A stretch of DNA of 64,000 nt from Microbulbifer sediminum (GCF_021729035.1 NZ_JAJSAP010000002.1:1-64000), one strand, 5' to 3'; positions 52,811 through 62,368 are shown, counted from the first letter of the stretch. Notes: generated by a model from the sequence alone, not told the origin. Program-made: numbers and translations.

Positions 52811-55800
52811 ATGACTAGTAAAGAGCCGAATCTGCGCAAGGCACTTAGAGAGGTCAAGATATTTACTTATCGTGCAGCAAGATTTACATATAGAAAACTG
52901 AACGAGAAGTATGGGATTGATGCGCTGAGTCTGAAAGTTCCGTTCACCAATAAAACTTTAAAGGCAATAGTGTACCCAATTATTAGGGGGAATACTGTTC
53001 GCTATTCTGACGTTGGCCCCAGTGTCGCCAAGATATGTAAGCGTAAACCTGGTGAGTCTATCCTACTCGCAAGAATTATAGGTAATGATATTCCTGGAAT
53101 TCAGGATGAAAATGAAGGCCTGAATAGCCTGGAGTACATTCTTAAAAATGAGGGTGAACTTCCTGGTGTCAGGAAGTTGTTTGTCATTAATAGAGTCGTT
53201 TCACGGCATAAGCGGGAGAAGCTAGTACATCTGCTGCGACAATATAATGCGTCATACCTTGAAATTACGTTCAAGCCGCAGGAATATAAAAAAATTCCCC
53301 TTACAGGGAGCTCAGCTCCACCCCAAAAAGATCATTCGCTCACGGCTGCTTCAGCTATAAATGGCATAGTTCGAAATGTCGCTGTTAGAGCGGACCGCGC
53401 CTCTTACCTTTTGAATAATCTTGGTGCTGCTAAGTTTGTATTTAACTGCGCAATAAAATGTGGTTATAAATGGGTTCTGCCCTGGGATGGTAACTGTATC
53501 CTATCAAGTGAGCAGTATACCCAGGTTAAGAGAAATATAGATTCGTGCGACAAAAAGGCTCGATACTTCCTGGTTCCGGTAGCAAGTTTGTCGAAAACCT
53601 CATCAATGGTTCAACCCTCATTATCAAGTGACAACCCGGGTAAAGATCAGCTTGTTGTCAAGGTGTCTTCCAGCTACACGATTGACCCCAGAGAGTTGTT
53701 CAAGGGCCAGCTACGGTCTCAAGGACTTTTGTGTAAAACTAGTTCTGGGCTATATGACTCTTGGACTTACGAGCAAATCTGGGAGCGTGAAGATTTTCCG
53801 TCACACGACGAGTCGGATGGTAAGTGCAACGGCTCAGAAGGCTCTTCGTCTTGCGGCAAGGCATTGTTTGTCCCGGAAGCAGGTATGCCTTTAAAACCGA
53901 GAGCAGTTGTTGATTTTATTGATGATGTATTCAACTACAGCTCAAAGTCGGTCGCTGCTAAGAGTGAGATTGATTATTTATACTACCGTCAAGTTGAGAA
54001 AGATAGAGGGCTGATTTTCGATGACCCAAAGGCGGTTAATTCAGTCTTTGATAAAGTCTATTTGGTGAGCTTATCCCATGATCTAGAAAAAAGGCTAAAA
54101 GTGGGCTTCCAGCTGAGGTCTCTTGGTATTGATTTTGAGTGGTTTCCCGCCGTTAACGGTTATGAAGGGCAGCCTTTGCTTGATTACCAAGAATACGTAA
54201 AGAGGCCGCTTGGCAAGATGGCTTTTTTTTCGGATTGTGCCGATTATGAAAGAATTAGGGGGTCGAAGATGATCGAATCCCCAGGAGCCGTTGGATATAT
54301 CTATACATACATATCCATAATCGAAGACGCAAAAGTACGAGGCTTCAAGAATATCCTTATAGTTGAGGATGACATAATTTTATGTCGGGACTTTAAGCAG
54401 AGGTTTCATCGGTTTATAAGCTCAACAAGCGAAGACTGGAAGATTTTACTACTGGGTGCATCGCAATACGATTGGAGCGGGGTTGATATTCCTGAAGCTT
54501 TGAAAAGGGGATTTTATAATCCGGAATTACATAAAACAAAAGGTTCTTTTGCGATCGCTCTTAATGAATCTATATTTGATGAGCTGATCGACAATCTCCG
54601 TCACTTAGATGCACCGTTCGATAACTTTCCCGTCGGTTTTCTATATGAAAAGTATAACGGCGCATGTTCTGTCGCTTACCCGTACCTAGTCATGCCTGAT
54701 GTGGGGGATAGTGCAATTCGAGGTGGCAGGTCTCAGTACTCCCATTCCAATCGTGTTGGCTGGTGGGTTCCAGATTTCAACTATCCAGCCCAAAAACCAT
54801 GTATAGGCATTGTGCTCAAGTCTTATAGGAACCTTGAGTCTCTTGAGTGTAGGTGGGATCGCGGCTCTCCGTATAATGTTAATTACTTTTTTATAAATGA
54901 AAATGGAATATCTCCGCTTCATAATAAGGAATTTCTGCCCCGGAATTACTTTGTAGAGAGCGTCGATAACGGGCTATATGAAACCTCGTCTTTGTCTTTG
55001 GACTTGTTACTAGAAGTGAATGAGCATGCTCCTTTTAGTGAAGAAGACATTCATAAGTCTGTACTCGCACGCTTCGCGGGCGCCCCTATAGGTGGCACTT
55101 TTAAAGAGGTCAAGACGTCGCGCGCTTGCCGTCAGGCTGGCCGAGTATCGGTGATCATTCCAACGTACAAGCGCTCACGGCATCTTATGCGAGCAATGGA
55201 GAGTGTGTTAGGTCAAGACTACGAAGATATTGAGCTTATAGTCGTGGACGATAATGGAAAGGGCTCCAGCTTCTCTGTAGAGTCGATGGAGGTAGTTAAA
55301 GAGTGTGCCAAACGATACCCTGATAGGCGTATCAAGCTTATTCAGCACGAAAAAAACGCCAATGGTGCTGCGGCAAGAAACACCGGCATTTTCTCCAGCT
55401 CAGGAGAGTATATCAGCTTCCTGGATGATGATGACATTTACTTGCCTGGCCGGATATCCAGGAGCGTGCTGGAGTTAGATGGATCCAGCGAGTCGATTGG
55501 TGCGGTTTATTGTGGGTTCTTGGGTTGGAACTCTCCATCCTTAAACCTCGATAGATTTAAGGATGGTGATCTAACTAAAGAGATCTTTATGCTTGATTAC
55601 TTCAAGCACTACCTGCATACAAATACAGCAACTTATAGAGCCAGCGCAATAATGGTGGCCAATGGGTTTGATGAGTCATATCGGAGGCACCAGGACCTGG
55701 AATTCAATCTTCGTTTTTTTGAGCGTTTCAAAATTGGTGCTGTAAAGGAGGCGCTGGTAAGGCTGGCGCCAGAGAAATCGACTGTCGACAATAAACTTTA

Positions 55801-56017
55801 TGGTGTCGATATGCTTAACTTAAAAAGAAAATTTCTGACAGAGTTTGAATATTTAATCTCTTCATTTGACGAGGAGGATCAGCGCAAGATTTATGATGTT
55901 CACTGCCGCGAGATTTCTCGTTATACCGAAGAGGATGTCCATATAATGGATATCTATAATTTTGTTCGTGGTCATACTATAAACGAAGGCGTGCAGTCTA
56001 AATTGCTCGCGGAATGA
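52811..56017 (+). CDS. Three-module glycosyltransferase (unknown N-domain, GT25, GT2)
   Basis: 1068 residues. Module 1 (about 80-380) contains LLARIIGNDIPGIQDENEGLNSLEYILKNE and LFVINRVV, then VLPWDGNCIL. I have no firm name for it. Module 2 (about 414-650) is a GT25-type LPS glycosyltransferase: KVYLVSLSHDLEKRLKVGFQLRSLGIDFEWFPAVNG and ILIVEDDIIL. Module 3 (about 775-1000) is GT2: VSVIIPTYKRSRHLMRAMESVLGQDYEDIELIVVDDNG, then FLDDDDIY and DLEFNLRFF. GGAG lies 6 nt before the ATG. It would extend or decorate a surface glycan at the cytoplasmic face. The C-x3-4-G-S-rich insert near 335-355 looks disordered. Confidence 0.82.
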   Translation: MTSKEPNLRKALREVKIFTYRAARFTYRKLNEKYGIDALSLKVPFTNKTLKAIVYPIIRGNTVRYSDVGPSVAKICKRKPGESILLARIIGNDIPGIQDENEGLNSLEYILKNEGELPGVRKLFVINRVVSRHKREKLVHLLRQYNASYLEITFKPQEYKKIPLTGSSAPPQKDHSLTAASAINGIVRNVAVRADRASYLLNNLGAAKFVFNCAIKCGYKWVLPWDGNCILSSEQYTQVKRNIDSCDKKARYFLVPVASLSKTSSMVQPSLSSDNPGKDQLVVKVSSSYTIDPRELFKGQLRSQGLLCKTSSGLYDSWTYEQIWEREDFPSHDESDGKCNGSEGSSSCGKALFVPEAGMPLKPRAVVDFIDDVFNYSSKSVAAKSEIDYLYYRQVEKDRGLIFDDPKAVNSVFDKVYLVSLSHDLEKRLKVGFQLRSLGIDFEWFPAVNGYEGQPLLDYQEYVKRPLGKMAFFSDCADYERIRGSKMIESPGAVGYIYTYISIIEDAKVRGFKNILIVEDDIILCRDFKQRFHRFISSTSEDWKILLLGASQYDWSGVDIPEALKRGFYNPELHKTKGSFAIALNESIFDELIDNLRHLDAPFDNFPVGFLYEKYNGACSVAYPYLVMPDVGDSAIRGGRSQYSHSNRVGWWVPDFNYPAQKPCIGIVLKSYRNLESLECRWDRGSPYNVNYFFINENGISPLHNKEFLPRNYFVESVDNGLYETSSLSLDLLLEVNEHAPFSEEDIHKSVLARFAGAPIGGTFKEVKTSRACRQAGRVSVIIPTYKRSRHLMRAMESVLGQDYEDIELIVVDDNGKGSSFSVESMEVVKECAKRYPDRRIKLIQHEKNANGAAARNTGIFSSSGEYISFLDDDDIYLPGRISRSVLELDGSSESIGAVYCGFLGWNSPSLNLDRFKDGDLTKEIFMLDYFKHYLHTNTATYRASAIMVANGFDESYRRHQDLEFNLRFFERFKIGAVKEALVRLAPEKSTVDNKLYGVDMLNLKRKFLTEFEYLISSFDEEDQRKIYDVHCREISRYTEEDVHIMDIYNFVRGHTINEGVQSKLLAE

Positions 56018-56059
56018 TCGACAATTAATTTGTGAATATAGATTGGTTTGGAAGCATTG

Positions 56060-56887
56060 ATGAGAAGTTTAGGGATCGTTTCACCAAATTTCGGTGGTAG
56101 TACTGTTTTTGGGCATATGCTAGGGGGGTATGAAGGACTTTCTCATGTTGGTGAGATACATAAGGTTTACTCTGGCAGGGAGAGTACATGCAGAGAGTGC
56201 GGGGATTCGTGTCCTTCATTTACGCCGGAAAATGTAGCTAAAATCCGCAAGCTTGAGAGTCCAATTTACAACAAGTGCGCTGATATACTTGGGCACGACG
56301 TACTGGTCACAGGGGATAAAAACCCATATTTTTATGATAAGACTACGGGAATACCAGATTCTCTTGTGGTTTTGTTAAAGAATCCAATGGCCCACACATA
56401 CAGTTTCTATACTCGCGCCTTGAAGCAGAGCTTTCATTCGTATAGTGATGAGTTTAAATGGCTGAAATTTAAGGAATCCGCGCTTACATATTATACAACT
56501 CTTGTTGACAGGGTTGCTTGGGCCTCTGAAATAAAAGCTCAGCGTGGAGTGCCTGTCCATGTCATATCTTTTGAGGAGTTCATTGATTTAGATGACGCCG
56601 GGAAGACGAAACTTGCTGAGTCATGGTTGGGCGGTCGAAAATATGACTCTTCTCGCTTGAAATCTCAATCGCACTATATCGCAGGGAATCACAAGATCAG
56701 CAATGGCGGTAATGCAAAGGGAATTCGCTTCTTTAAGGGTGCTTTTAAGCGTGATGATCGGTACACCTCAGAGTTCAGTGAAGAGAAATTTGGCGATCTT
56801 AAGCGTGACTTAAACGAATTTTTAGAATTGAAGAAATATTTAGAGAGGCTAGATATTTTGACTGGAGTTAAGTGGCTTGGTGTGTAG
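56060..56887 (+). CDS. Sulfotransferase-like P-loop protein
   Basis: 275 residues. FGGSTVFGHMLGGYEGLSHVGEIHKVY resembles the 5'-phosphosulfate loop and the 'G-E-I-H' stretch of bacterial sulfotransferases. LVVLLKNPMAHTYSFYTRALKQ resembles the 3'-phosphate region (R-x-P...S-x-x-S). STCRECGDSCPSF holds three cysteines. It would transfer sulfate from PAPS to the glycan, but the canonical R-S/G-G-S-T loop is altered, so activity is not assured. ATG 56060 has GGAAG upstream. Confidence 0.7.
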   Translation: MRSLGIVSPNFGGSTVFGHMLGGYEGLSHVGEIHKVYSGRESTCRECGDSCPSFTPENVAKIRKLESPIYNKCADILGHDVLVTGDKNPYFYDKTTGIPDSLVVLLKNPMAHTYSFYTRALKQSFHSYSDEFKWLKFKESALTYYTTLVDRVAWASEIKAQRGVPVHVISFEEFIDLDDAGKTKLAESWLGGRKYDSSRLKSQSHYIAGNHKISNGGNAKGIRFFKGAFKRDDRYTSEFSEEKFGDLKRDLNEFLELKKYLERLDILTGVKWLGV

Positions 56888-56920
56888 CGTTAACACTTAT
56901 TGTCCCAGGGTCTGTTCGTG

Positions 56921-57784
56921 ATGATCTCAGTTATTGTGCCTGTATTTGATCAATGGGATCTGATACCGCACCTGCTTGACCGTCTAGCTAAGCAGAGTAT
57001 TGGCCTAGAGGCTTTCGAGGTCATCCTTATTGATAATGGAACTCCAGGCTTTGTTGAGCCGGCTCTGGATTTTCCTGGGAAATTAGTCGTTCTTGATTGC
57101 GATAAGCCCGGCGCGTATGCGGCCAGAAATGCCGGTATTAACCAGTCGAAAGGCGAGTGGCTGGCGTTTACAGACGCTGACTGCCTGCCTCTGCCGTCGT
57201 GGTTGGAGAACCTCTTTGAGGTGGCATCTCTCGACGGGACGGAGAACATAATGCTTGCGGGACGGGTCGATGTTGTTCCAAATTCCAATAAGCCCGGCCC
57301 CTACGAGATATATGATGTGGTGAAGGGTATACCGCAAGATCTTTATGTCAAAGGTGGATATGCTGCGACAGCAAATCTTTTCGTTCCTCGCTCATTGGTT
57401 GATTCGTTGGGCGGTTTCAAAGAGCGGCTTTATTCTGGTGCGGACAAGGATTTTTGCCTCAGGGCAGTGAGGAAGGGAGCGAGTCTTGCCTATGTTGATG
57501 GTGCGAAAGTAGGGCATCGAGCACGGTTCGATTGGGCTGGGGTCGCTACTAAAGCCCGCAGGTTGAAGGGCGGCCAGTTCTATTCGTCTTCAGGCCTTAA
57601 GCGACTGCTGGCGGTGTTAAGGACATTTATGCCTCCTATTACGGCGGTCCAAAAAGTTTTTCGCGCAAAAGATCATTCTTTAAGTTATCGGATGATTGCC
57701 ATTTTTGTTCAGTTGCGCCTTTGGCCGGTGGAATCGGTTGAGATTTTGCGGCTGTCGGTTCGAGGAAAGCCTGAGCGGAAATAG
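56921..57784 (+). CDS. Family 2 glycosyltransferase (twin A)
   Basis: 287 residues. ISVIVPVFDQWDLIPHLLDRLAKQ, VILIDNGTPG, GAYAARNAGINQSKGEWLAFTDADCLP (D-A-D metal motif) and GYAATANLFVPRSLVDSLGGFKERLYSGADKDFCLRA are standard GT2 elements. It is closely similar to the gene at 59751 along its whole length. No membrane anchor. AGGG lies 10 nt before the ATG. Confidence 0.9.
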   Translation: MISVIVPVFDQWDLIPHLLDRLAKQSIGLEAFEVILIDNGTPGFVEPALDFPGKLVVLDCDKPGAYAARNAGINQSKGEWLAFTDADCLPLPSWLENLFEVASLDGTENIMLAGRVDVVPNSNKPGPYEIYDVVKGIPQDLYVKGGYAATANLFVPRSLVDSLGGFKERLYSGADKDFCLRAVRKGASLAYVDGAKVGHRARFDWAGVATKARRLKGGQFYSSSGLKRLLAVLRTFMPPITAVQKVFRAKDHSLSYRMIAIFVQLRLWPVESVEILRLSVRGKPERK

Positions 57785-57942
57785 CGATGGACTATATCGG
57801 TGGGCTTACCTCTGTGATTAAGCGTGAACAGTAAGTGAGGTATGTAACTTTGGTTGATTATTACTTCTTTCTTGTGTGCCGCCCAGGACAGAGCCCCCTA
57901 ATTGATCAATTTTGGCTGAAGTATTTATAAGGAAGTCTAAGT

Positions 57943-59697
57943 ATGTCCTCAGGGGTACGCAGATCATTACGTTGGTGCATGTCACTTGCTTCCAAATTCT
58001 CGCGGGTGGTGTTCTGGCACACTCTGATTATTATCTTGCTTACACTTACTTCGCAAATATCGATGGTGCTTGCCTTTTTCCTACCGCTGAAAGTAGTGAT
58101 TCTGCTTGGTTCTAGCGGTATCCCTAACTACTTTCCGGAATCACTGCGTGTTCTTGGGAGCGAATTTTTAATCCTTGGACTTAGCTTATCAGCAGTTTTA
58201 TTTTATATAGTTCATTTGCTTTCTGAGCACTTGGTTGGCGTTGTTACAGCCCGTGCTTCCGGTCAAATTCTGCTGCATAACAAAAAGGTTGCTCTGTTTC
58301 AAAATCAGGACATTGTTGCAGGTAATGCCTATAAGCGTTTCTCTCGGATGCTGGCGAGTAGTTGCTTTATATTTTTGGCTCTGTCCGTAATATCTGTTGT
58401 CTATCTAGATATGGCCGCAATTTTGGTGTTTTTAGCCGTAGTTGTAGGTCTCTTAATTGCTTTCCTTGAAAGGACTCTGCCTTCCTTTAAGGATTATTTG
58501 AATAATCAGATGCAGGATGCAGCAGGAATTGTCGCAAGTGCTGGTTTCTTTATTTCTTTTGTTTACTTGGTGCTTGACTTCATTTTTCTGAAGCCACCTT
58601 CGGTTATTGTTGCTATCCTATCTTTGCTTTTATGCCGGCAGCTCTTTAGCAGGTTTTCTGCTGTTGTCAAAGACATTCAAAGTCTTTCTTCGCAGCGGGT
58701 GAAGATTGATGCGCTTTTTTTTCACAACAAAGTGCTTCTGCCAAGTAGAGCTCGCTCAAGCAAGGGCTACTGGCCGTTTTTAGAGCGAGAGCGCCGGGCG
58801 GAGTGGATTGATGCTGTTATTTCCAGTTTTGTTGAGGGCTGGGAGGGTTGCAACAAGGTTTCGTGGCATTCATCGAGCTCTCCAGGAATCGCGGTAATGA
58901 TTGTAGAAGCGTCTTCTGCAGCGAATAAGTACCTGGTGAAGCTCTACGAGCCCAAAAATAGCAATCTGGCTATGCATGAATCCACTCTCATTGCTGAGGG
59001 TATAGCCGGTCTGGCTGCGCCGACATTTGTTGGGATGAGTAGCCTTGGTGATATGTCATGTCTTGTTTGCAGGCTCCCATCGGCTGATTTATCAGTTTCT
59101 CCCAATGTGCTTCGGAAAGCCGTAGTTAAACTGAAGAGTGATATGCTGAAGATTGAGCCGCCGGCAGTACTCGTCGATCGCTATCAGCGTTCCAGACCAT
59201 TGCTTTGGCAACGCTTAGGAGAATCTGACCTTCAGAAAATTAAGGTTGCGGCAACTGAAGTAGCGGAGGTCAATCAGGTCGATCGTGTGATAGATCGTTT
59301 GCCTATCATCAGGACGATTTTGCAATCAATGCCTCTTTCTTTTGTAAACCCTGACGTGCGACCAGCCAACATTTGGACACTAGCTCAACAGGAAGAGCCA
59401 GTGTTCGTGAACTGGGGGCGCTGGTCCCTTGAACCTGTTGGTGCCGGATTTGGAGTGGGTCAACGTGAGATTAGTCAGATCGAGAAAGCGTTGCACGCCG
59501 CGGCTAAAGATCGTCCCTCTCTCAAAAACATTGATGCAAAGGTAGTAGAGTTGGTTGCGTTGGTATCCGCACTTGATGAGCGTTATGGAAAGCATCAGCT
59601 GAATGAGGCTCTTGATCTTTTGGGTCCTATACTGGAAAGGTTGGACGTCTTAAATTTTGGGTTGCCACTGGAAGAAGCTGACCACGTGCTATCGTAG
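57943..59697 (+). CDS. Membrane protein with ABC-exporter-like region fused to an APH-like (pseudo)kinase
   Basis: 584 residues. The N-terminal 245 residues contain about six hydrophobic segments (such as LIIILLTLTSQISMVLAFFLPL, FLILGLSLSAVLFYIVHLL, LALSVISVVYL) in an order like an ABC-exporter membrane domain, but no ATPase follows. The C-terminal part has SFVNPDVRPANIW (about 465-477) and PVFVNWGRWSLEP (about 484-496), which recall the H-G-D-x-x-P-x-N and I-D-W motifs of aminoglycoside-phosphotransferase-like kinases. H and the metal-binding D are replaced by N in both, so catalysis is doubtful. Function unknown; it sits between two near-twin glycosyltransferase genes. Confidence 0.72.
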   Translation: MSSGVRRSLRWCMSLASKFSRVVFWHTLIIILLTLTSQISMVLAFFLPLKVVILLGSSGIPNYFPESLRVLGSEFLILGLSLSAVLFYIVHLLSEHLVGVVTARASGQILLHNKKVALFQNQDIVAGNAYKRFSRMLASSCFIFLALSVISVVYLDMAAILVFLAVVVGLLIAFLERTLPSFKDYLNNQMQDAAGIVASAGFFISFVYLVLDFIFLKPPSVIVAILSLLLCRQLFSRFSAVVKDIQSLSSQRVKIDALFFHNKVLLPSRARSSKGYWPFLERERRAEWIDAVISSFVEGWEGCNKVSWHSSSSPGIAVMIVEASSAANKYLVKLYEPKNSNLAMHESTLIAEGIAGLAAPTFVGMSSLGDMSCLVCRLPSADLSVSPNVLRKAVVKLKSDMLKIEPPAVLVDRYQRSRPLLWQRLGESDLQKIKVAATEVAEVNQVDRVIDRLPIIRTILQSMPLSFVNPDVRPANIWTLAQQEEPVFVNWGRWSLEPVGAGFGVGQREISQIEKALHAAAKDRPSLKNIDAKVVELVALVSALDERYGKHQLNEALDLLGPILERLDVLNFGLPLEEADHVLS

Positions 59698-59750
59698 GTT
59701 TACTTGCGGATTTACAGGTGTTGTCCGGGGTTTATACGGAATTTTATTCT

Positions 59751-60620
59751 ATGAAAGTTGAGATATCTATCATTATTCCGGTTTTTGAGCAGTGGGGGTT
59801 TGTTCCGGAACTAGTTGGCTGTCTCCGTGCCCAATCCTATTCAATGCAGGGTGTTGAGATATTGCTGATTGATAATGGATCCCGGGAATTAAGTGTTCCT
59901 GATAATTTACCTGAGAACGTAAAGGTTCTGCATTGCGATGTTCGTGGCGCATATGCTGCAAGGAATCATGGGATTCGAAATTCTCAAGGACAATTGCTTA
60001 TTTTTACCGATGCTGATTGCCTGCCGGTCGATAATTGGCTCAATGAGGTAAAAGGTGCACTTAGAAGCGCGAAGACGGATGACGTTCTTATAGCCGGAAG
60101 AGTCGATTCTATAAGCGAGTGGAGTGAGCCTTCGGCCTACGAGATTTTCGACATGGTGAGAGGGATTCCTCAGGCTCACTATGTGAGCCGTGGTTATGCC
60201 GCTACAGCGAACCTGTCGGTCCCAAGGAAGTTGTTTGATGAGATAGGTCTATTCGACGAGAAGCTTTTTTCGGGTGGAGACGCGGAATTTTGTCGTCGCG
60301 CAACCAATAGCGGCTTTCGGATAATTTATAAAGATTCTGCTGTTGTTCGCCATCGGACCAGGGCGAGCTGGGATGAGATTGCAACCAAAGCACGTCGAGT
60401 TAAAGGTGGGCAGTTGACCTGTAAATCAAAGCGCCACAAGCTGTGGATATACGTTCGCACTATTTTGTCTCCGGGAATAACAGCCGTTCGCCTTTTCCGC
60501 CACCGGAAGTTTTCACTGCGCTACCGCTTGATTGCAAGCCTGGTATATTTGCGGGTGTGGTGCGTCGAATTGTTGGAGATGATTCGCGTGAGTTTTGGTG
60601 CTGAACCCGAGCGACGATAG
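59751..60620 (+). CDS. Family 2 glycosyltransferase (twin B)
   Basis: 289 residues. Same layout as the gene at 56921: ISIIIPVFEQWGFVPELVGCL, LLIDNGSRE, GAYAARNHGIRNSQGQLLIFTDADCLP, GYAATANLSVPRKLFDEIG and TKARRVKGGQ, ending in PERR where the twin ends in PERK. They probably come from a duplication and may add two similar sugars. ATG 59751 chosen; a frame to 59718 is not needed. Confidence 0.9.
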   Translation: MKVEISIIIPVFEQWGFVPELVGCLRAQSYSMQGVEILLIDNGSRELSVPDNLPENVKVLHCDVRGAYAARNHGIRNSQGQLLIFTDADCLPVDNWLNEVKGALRSAKTDDVLIAGRVDSISEWSEPSAYEIFDMVRGIPQAHYVSRGYAATANLSVPRKLFDEIGLFDEKLFSGGDAEFCRRATNSGFRIIYKDSAVVRHRTRASWDEIATKARRVKGGQLTCKSKRHKLWIYVRTILSPGITAVRLFRHRKFSLRYRLIASLVYLRVWCVELLEMIRVSFGAEPERR

Positions 60621-60632
60621 CCTTAAGGGCTT

Positions 60633-61445
60633 TTGATAGCTGGAGACGTGTGTGCAAGCTTTTGGTGGATTAGTAAAGTGCCGTTAGGAGTTGATAATAG
60701 AGTCAGCGTAATAATGCCCGCTTTCAATGTGGGCTCTTTTGTTGCGGCATCAATCGAGTCAGTGCTAAATCAGAGTCATTCAGAAATAGAATTAATTATA
60801 GTCAACGATAGCTCGACCGATGGAACAGGTGAGGTGCTGGATAGGTTTGCAGCTATTGATTCTCGGGTCAGAGTAATCAATAGCCTAAAAAATCTTGGTG
60901 GAGCAGGAGCGCGAAATTTGGGGTTGGAGTCTGCTCAATATCGTTATGTCGCCTTTATTGATGGTGATGATCTCTGGCATCCTCAAAAGTTGAGCCGTCA
61001 AATTTTTGATATCAAGAGTCGGGGCGCACAGCTTGGGTACACAGCAATTCAGAAAGTTGATTCACTAGGAAATCCCTTCGGAGATGTTCAGTGCGTTGAG
61101 CAAGAGGTAGATTATAATACGCTGCTCGCTAACCCTCTTGTAGCTTGCTCAAGTGTTCTTCTGGATTATGAAGCGGTTGGTAGACCGTTGATGCCCAATA
61201 TTAGAAAGCGTCAAGATTTTGCGTTTTGGCTTAAGTTGCTTCGTGAAGGTGCTGTTGCGAGCGGAATTAACGAACCTTTGACTTACTATAGAGTCAGGCC
61301 AGGATCTCTATCGTCAAATAAGTTGAGTGCTGCACTGTATACATGGCGTGTTTATAGGTCATTTGAGTATCTCCCCCTGGCAAAAGCTTTGCCGAATTTT
61401 ATCTCTTATGCTTTGCGGGCTTTTTTGAAAAGGCTCAACAGATGA
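60633..61445 (+). CDS. Family 2 glycosyltransferase
   Basis: About 255-270 residues. VSVIMPAFNVGSFVAASIESVLNQSHSEIELIIVNDSSTDGTGEVLDRF, NLGGAGARNLGLESAQYRYVAFIDGDDLWHPQKL (D-G-D-D) and KRQDFAFWLKLLREG are full GT2 signatures. The start is uncertain: TTG 60633, GTG 60648 and GTG 60678 are possible, none with an ideal ribosome site. Its stop overlaps the next start by ATGA. Confidence 0.9.
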   Translation: MIAGDVCASFWWISKVPLGVDNRVSVIMPAFNVGSFVAASIESVLNQSHSEIELIIVNDSSTDGTGEVLDRFAAIDSRVRVINSLKNLGGAGARNLGLESAQYRYVAFIDGDDLWHPQKLSRQIFDIKSRGAQLGYTAIQKVDSLGNPFGDVQCVEQEVDYNTLLANPLVACSSVLLDYEAVGRPLMPNIRKRQDFAFWLKLLREGAVASGINEPLTYYRVRPGSLSSNKLSAALYTWRVYRSFEYLPLAKALPNFISYALRAFLKRLNR

Positions 61446-62368
61446 GAGGTGGTAGATTGTTGGTCACCGGGGCCACAGGCATGGTGGGTCGTGCGCTTGT
61501 TAGCAATCTGCGGGCTTCCGGAGTACCCGTGGCTGCAGTAGGTAGAACGCGAAAGGCCGGGATGGAGGCAGATCATTTCTGGGAGCTGGGCGATCAAATG
61601 GGTCCTGCTCTGGATGGGGTACAGACATTGATTCATCTGGCCGCCAGGGTGCATATCAGGGGGGCTGGTTTTTCGGATAAAGAGGGCTTCGATCGGGAGA
61701 ATGCTGAGCTTACTTTAAGACTTGCAAAGGAGGCTCATGCTTACGGAGTTAGGCGGTTTGTGTTCGCAAGTTCTATTGGAGTTCTGGGTTCAAGGTCTGA
61801 ACGCCCCTTGGGCGAGAGTGACGCCCGGCGACCGCACAATGCCTATACTTACTCCAAAAGCCTGGCAGAAGAGAAGCTCGAAGCTTTCTCGCGGTCTTCT
61901 GGCATGCAACTTGTGATACTGCGTTTTCCTGCAGTTGTCGGAGTCGGAGTTAAGGGGAATGTCGACAGCCTTCTTCGCGCCGTCAGGTTGCAAGTTCCAT
62001 TGCCTTTTTCCCTGATTAATAACCAGCGCCAGTTCGTAACTCTTCGGAACCTGGTTGACGGGATAGTGCTGGCAGCGAAGCATGACATCGCTGCCGGTGA
62101 GATATTTCATCTGGCGAATCCGGAGCGTATTTCAACGTTGCAGCTCTGTAAGCTTATTGCCGAGGAGCTTGGTGTTAAGCTCCGCTGCTGGCCCTTGCCC
62201 CCCGCCTTTCTGAATGCAGCATTTTTAGCGCTAGGCAGGAAGTCTCTGGCTGACGGGCTGACTGGGAATATGTTAATCGATACTTCAAAAATATCCAGTG
62301 TGCTAGGTTGGGAGCCGGAGCAGCCCCTGCAATCGGCTATCCGCGAAATTATCTCTGGCCGTGGTTAG
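61442..62368 (+). CDS. NAD-dependent epimerase/dehydratase (extended SDR)
   Basis: 308 residues. Rossmann loop LLVTGATGMVGRALVSNL, LIHLAARVH, FVFASSIGVLGS, and the catalytic YTYSKSLAEEKL. It resembles the WbpV/UDP-sugar C4-epimerase or reductase branch found with glycan initiating transferases, though no WbpL-type gene follows here. Coupled to the preceding GT2 gene by a 4-bp overlap. Last gene of the island; the 288 bp to batD contain nothing recognised. Confidence 0.87.
   Translation: MRGGRLLVTGATGMVGRALVSNLRASGVPVAAVGRTRKAGMEADHFWELGDQMGPALDGVQTLIHLAARVHIRGAGFSDKEGFDRENAELTLRLAKEAHAYGVRRFVFASSIGVLGSRSERPLGESDARRPHNAYTYSKSLAEEKLEAFSRSSGMQLVILRFPAVVGVGVKGNVDSLLRAVRLQVPLPFSLINNQRQFVTLRNLVDGIVLAAKHDIAAGEIFHLANPERISTLQLCKLIAEELGVKLRCWPLPPAFLNAAFLALGRKSLADGLTGNMLIDTSKISSVLGWEPEQPLQSAIREIISGRG

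Noticed and set aside
52582-52818. 78-codon frame between the MarR gene and the giant glycosyltransferase
   Set aside because: It overlaps both neighbours, has no ribosome site and no recognisable sequence.
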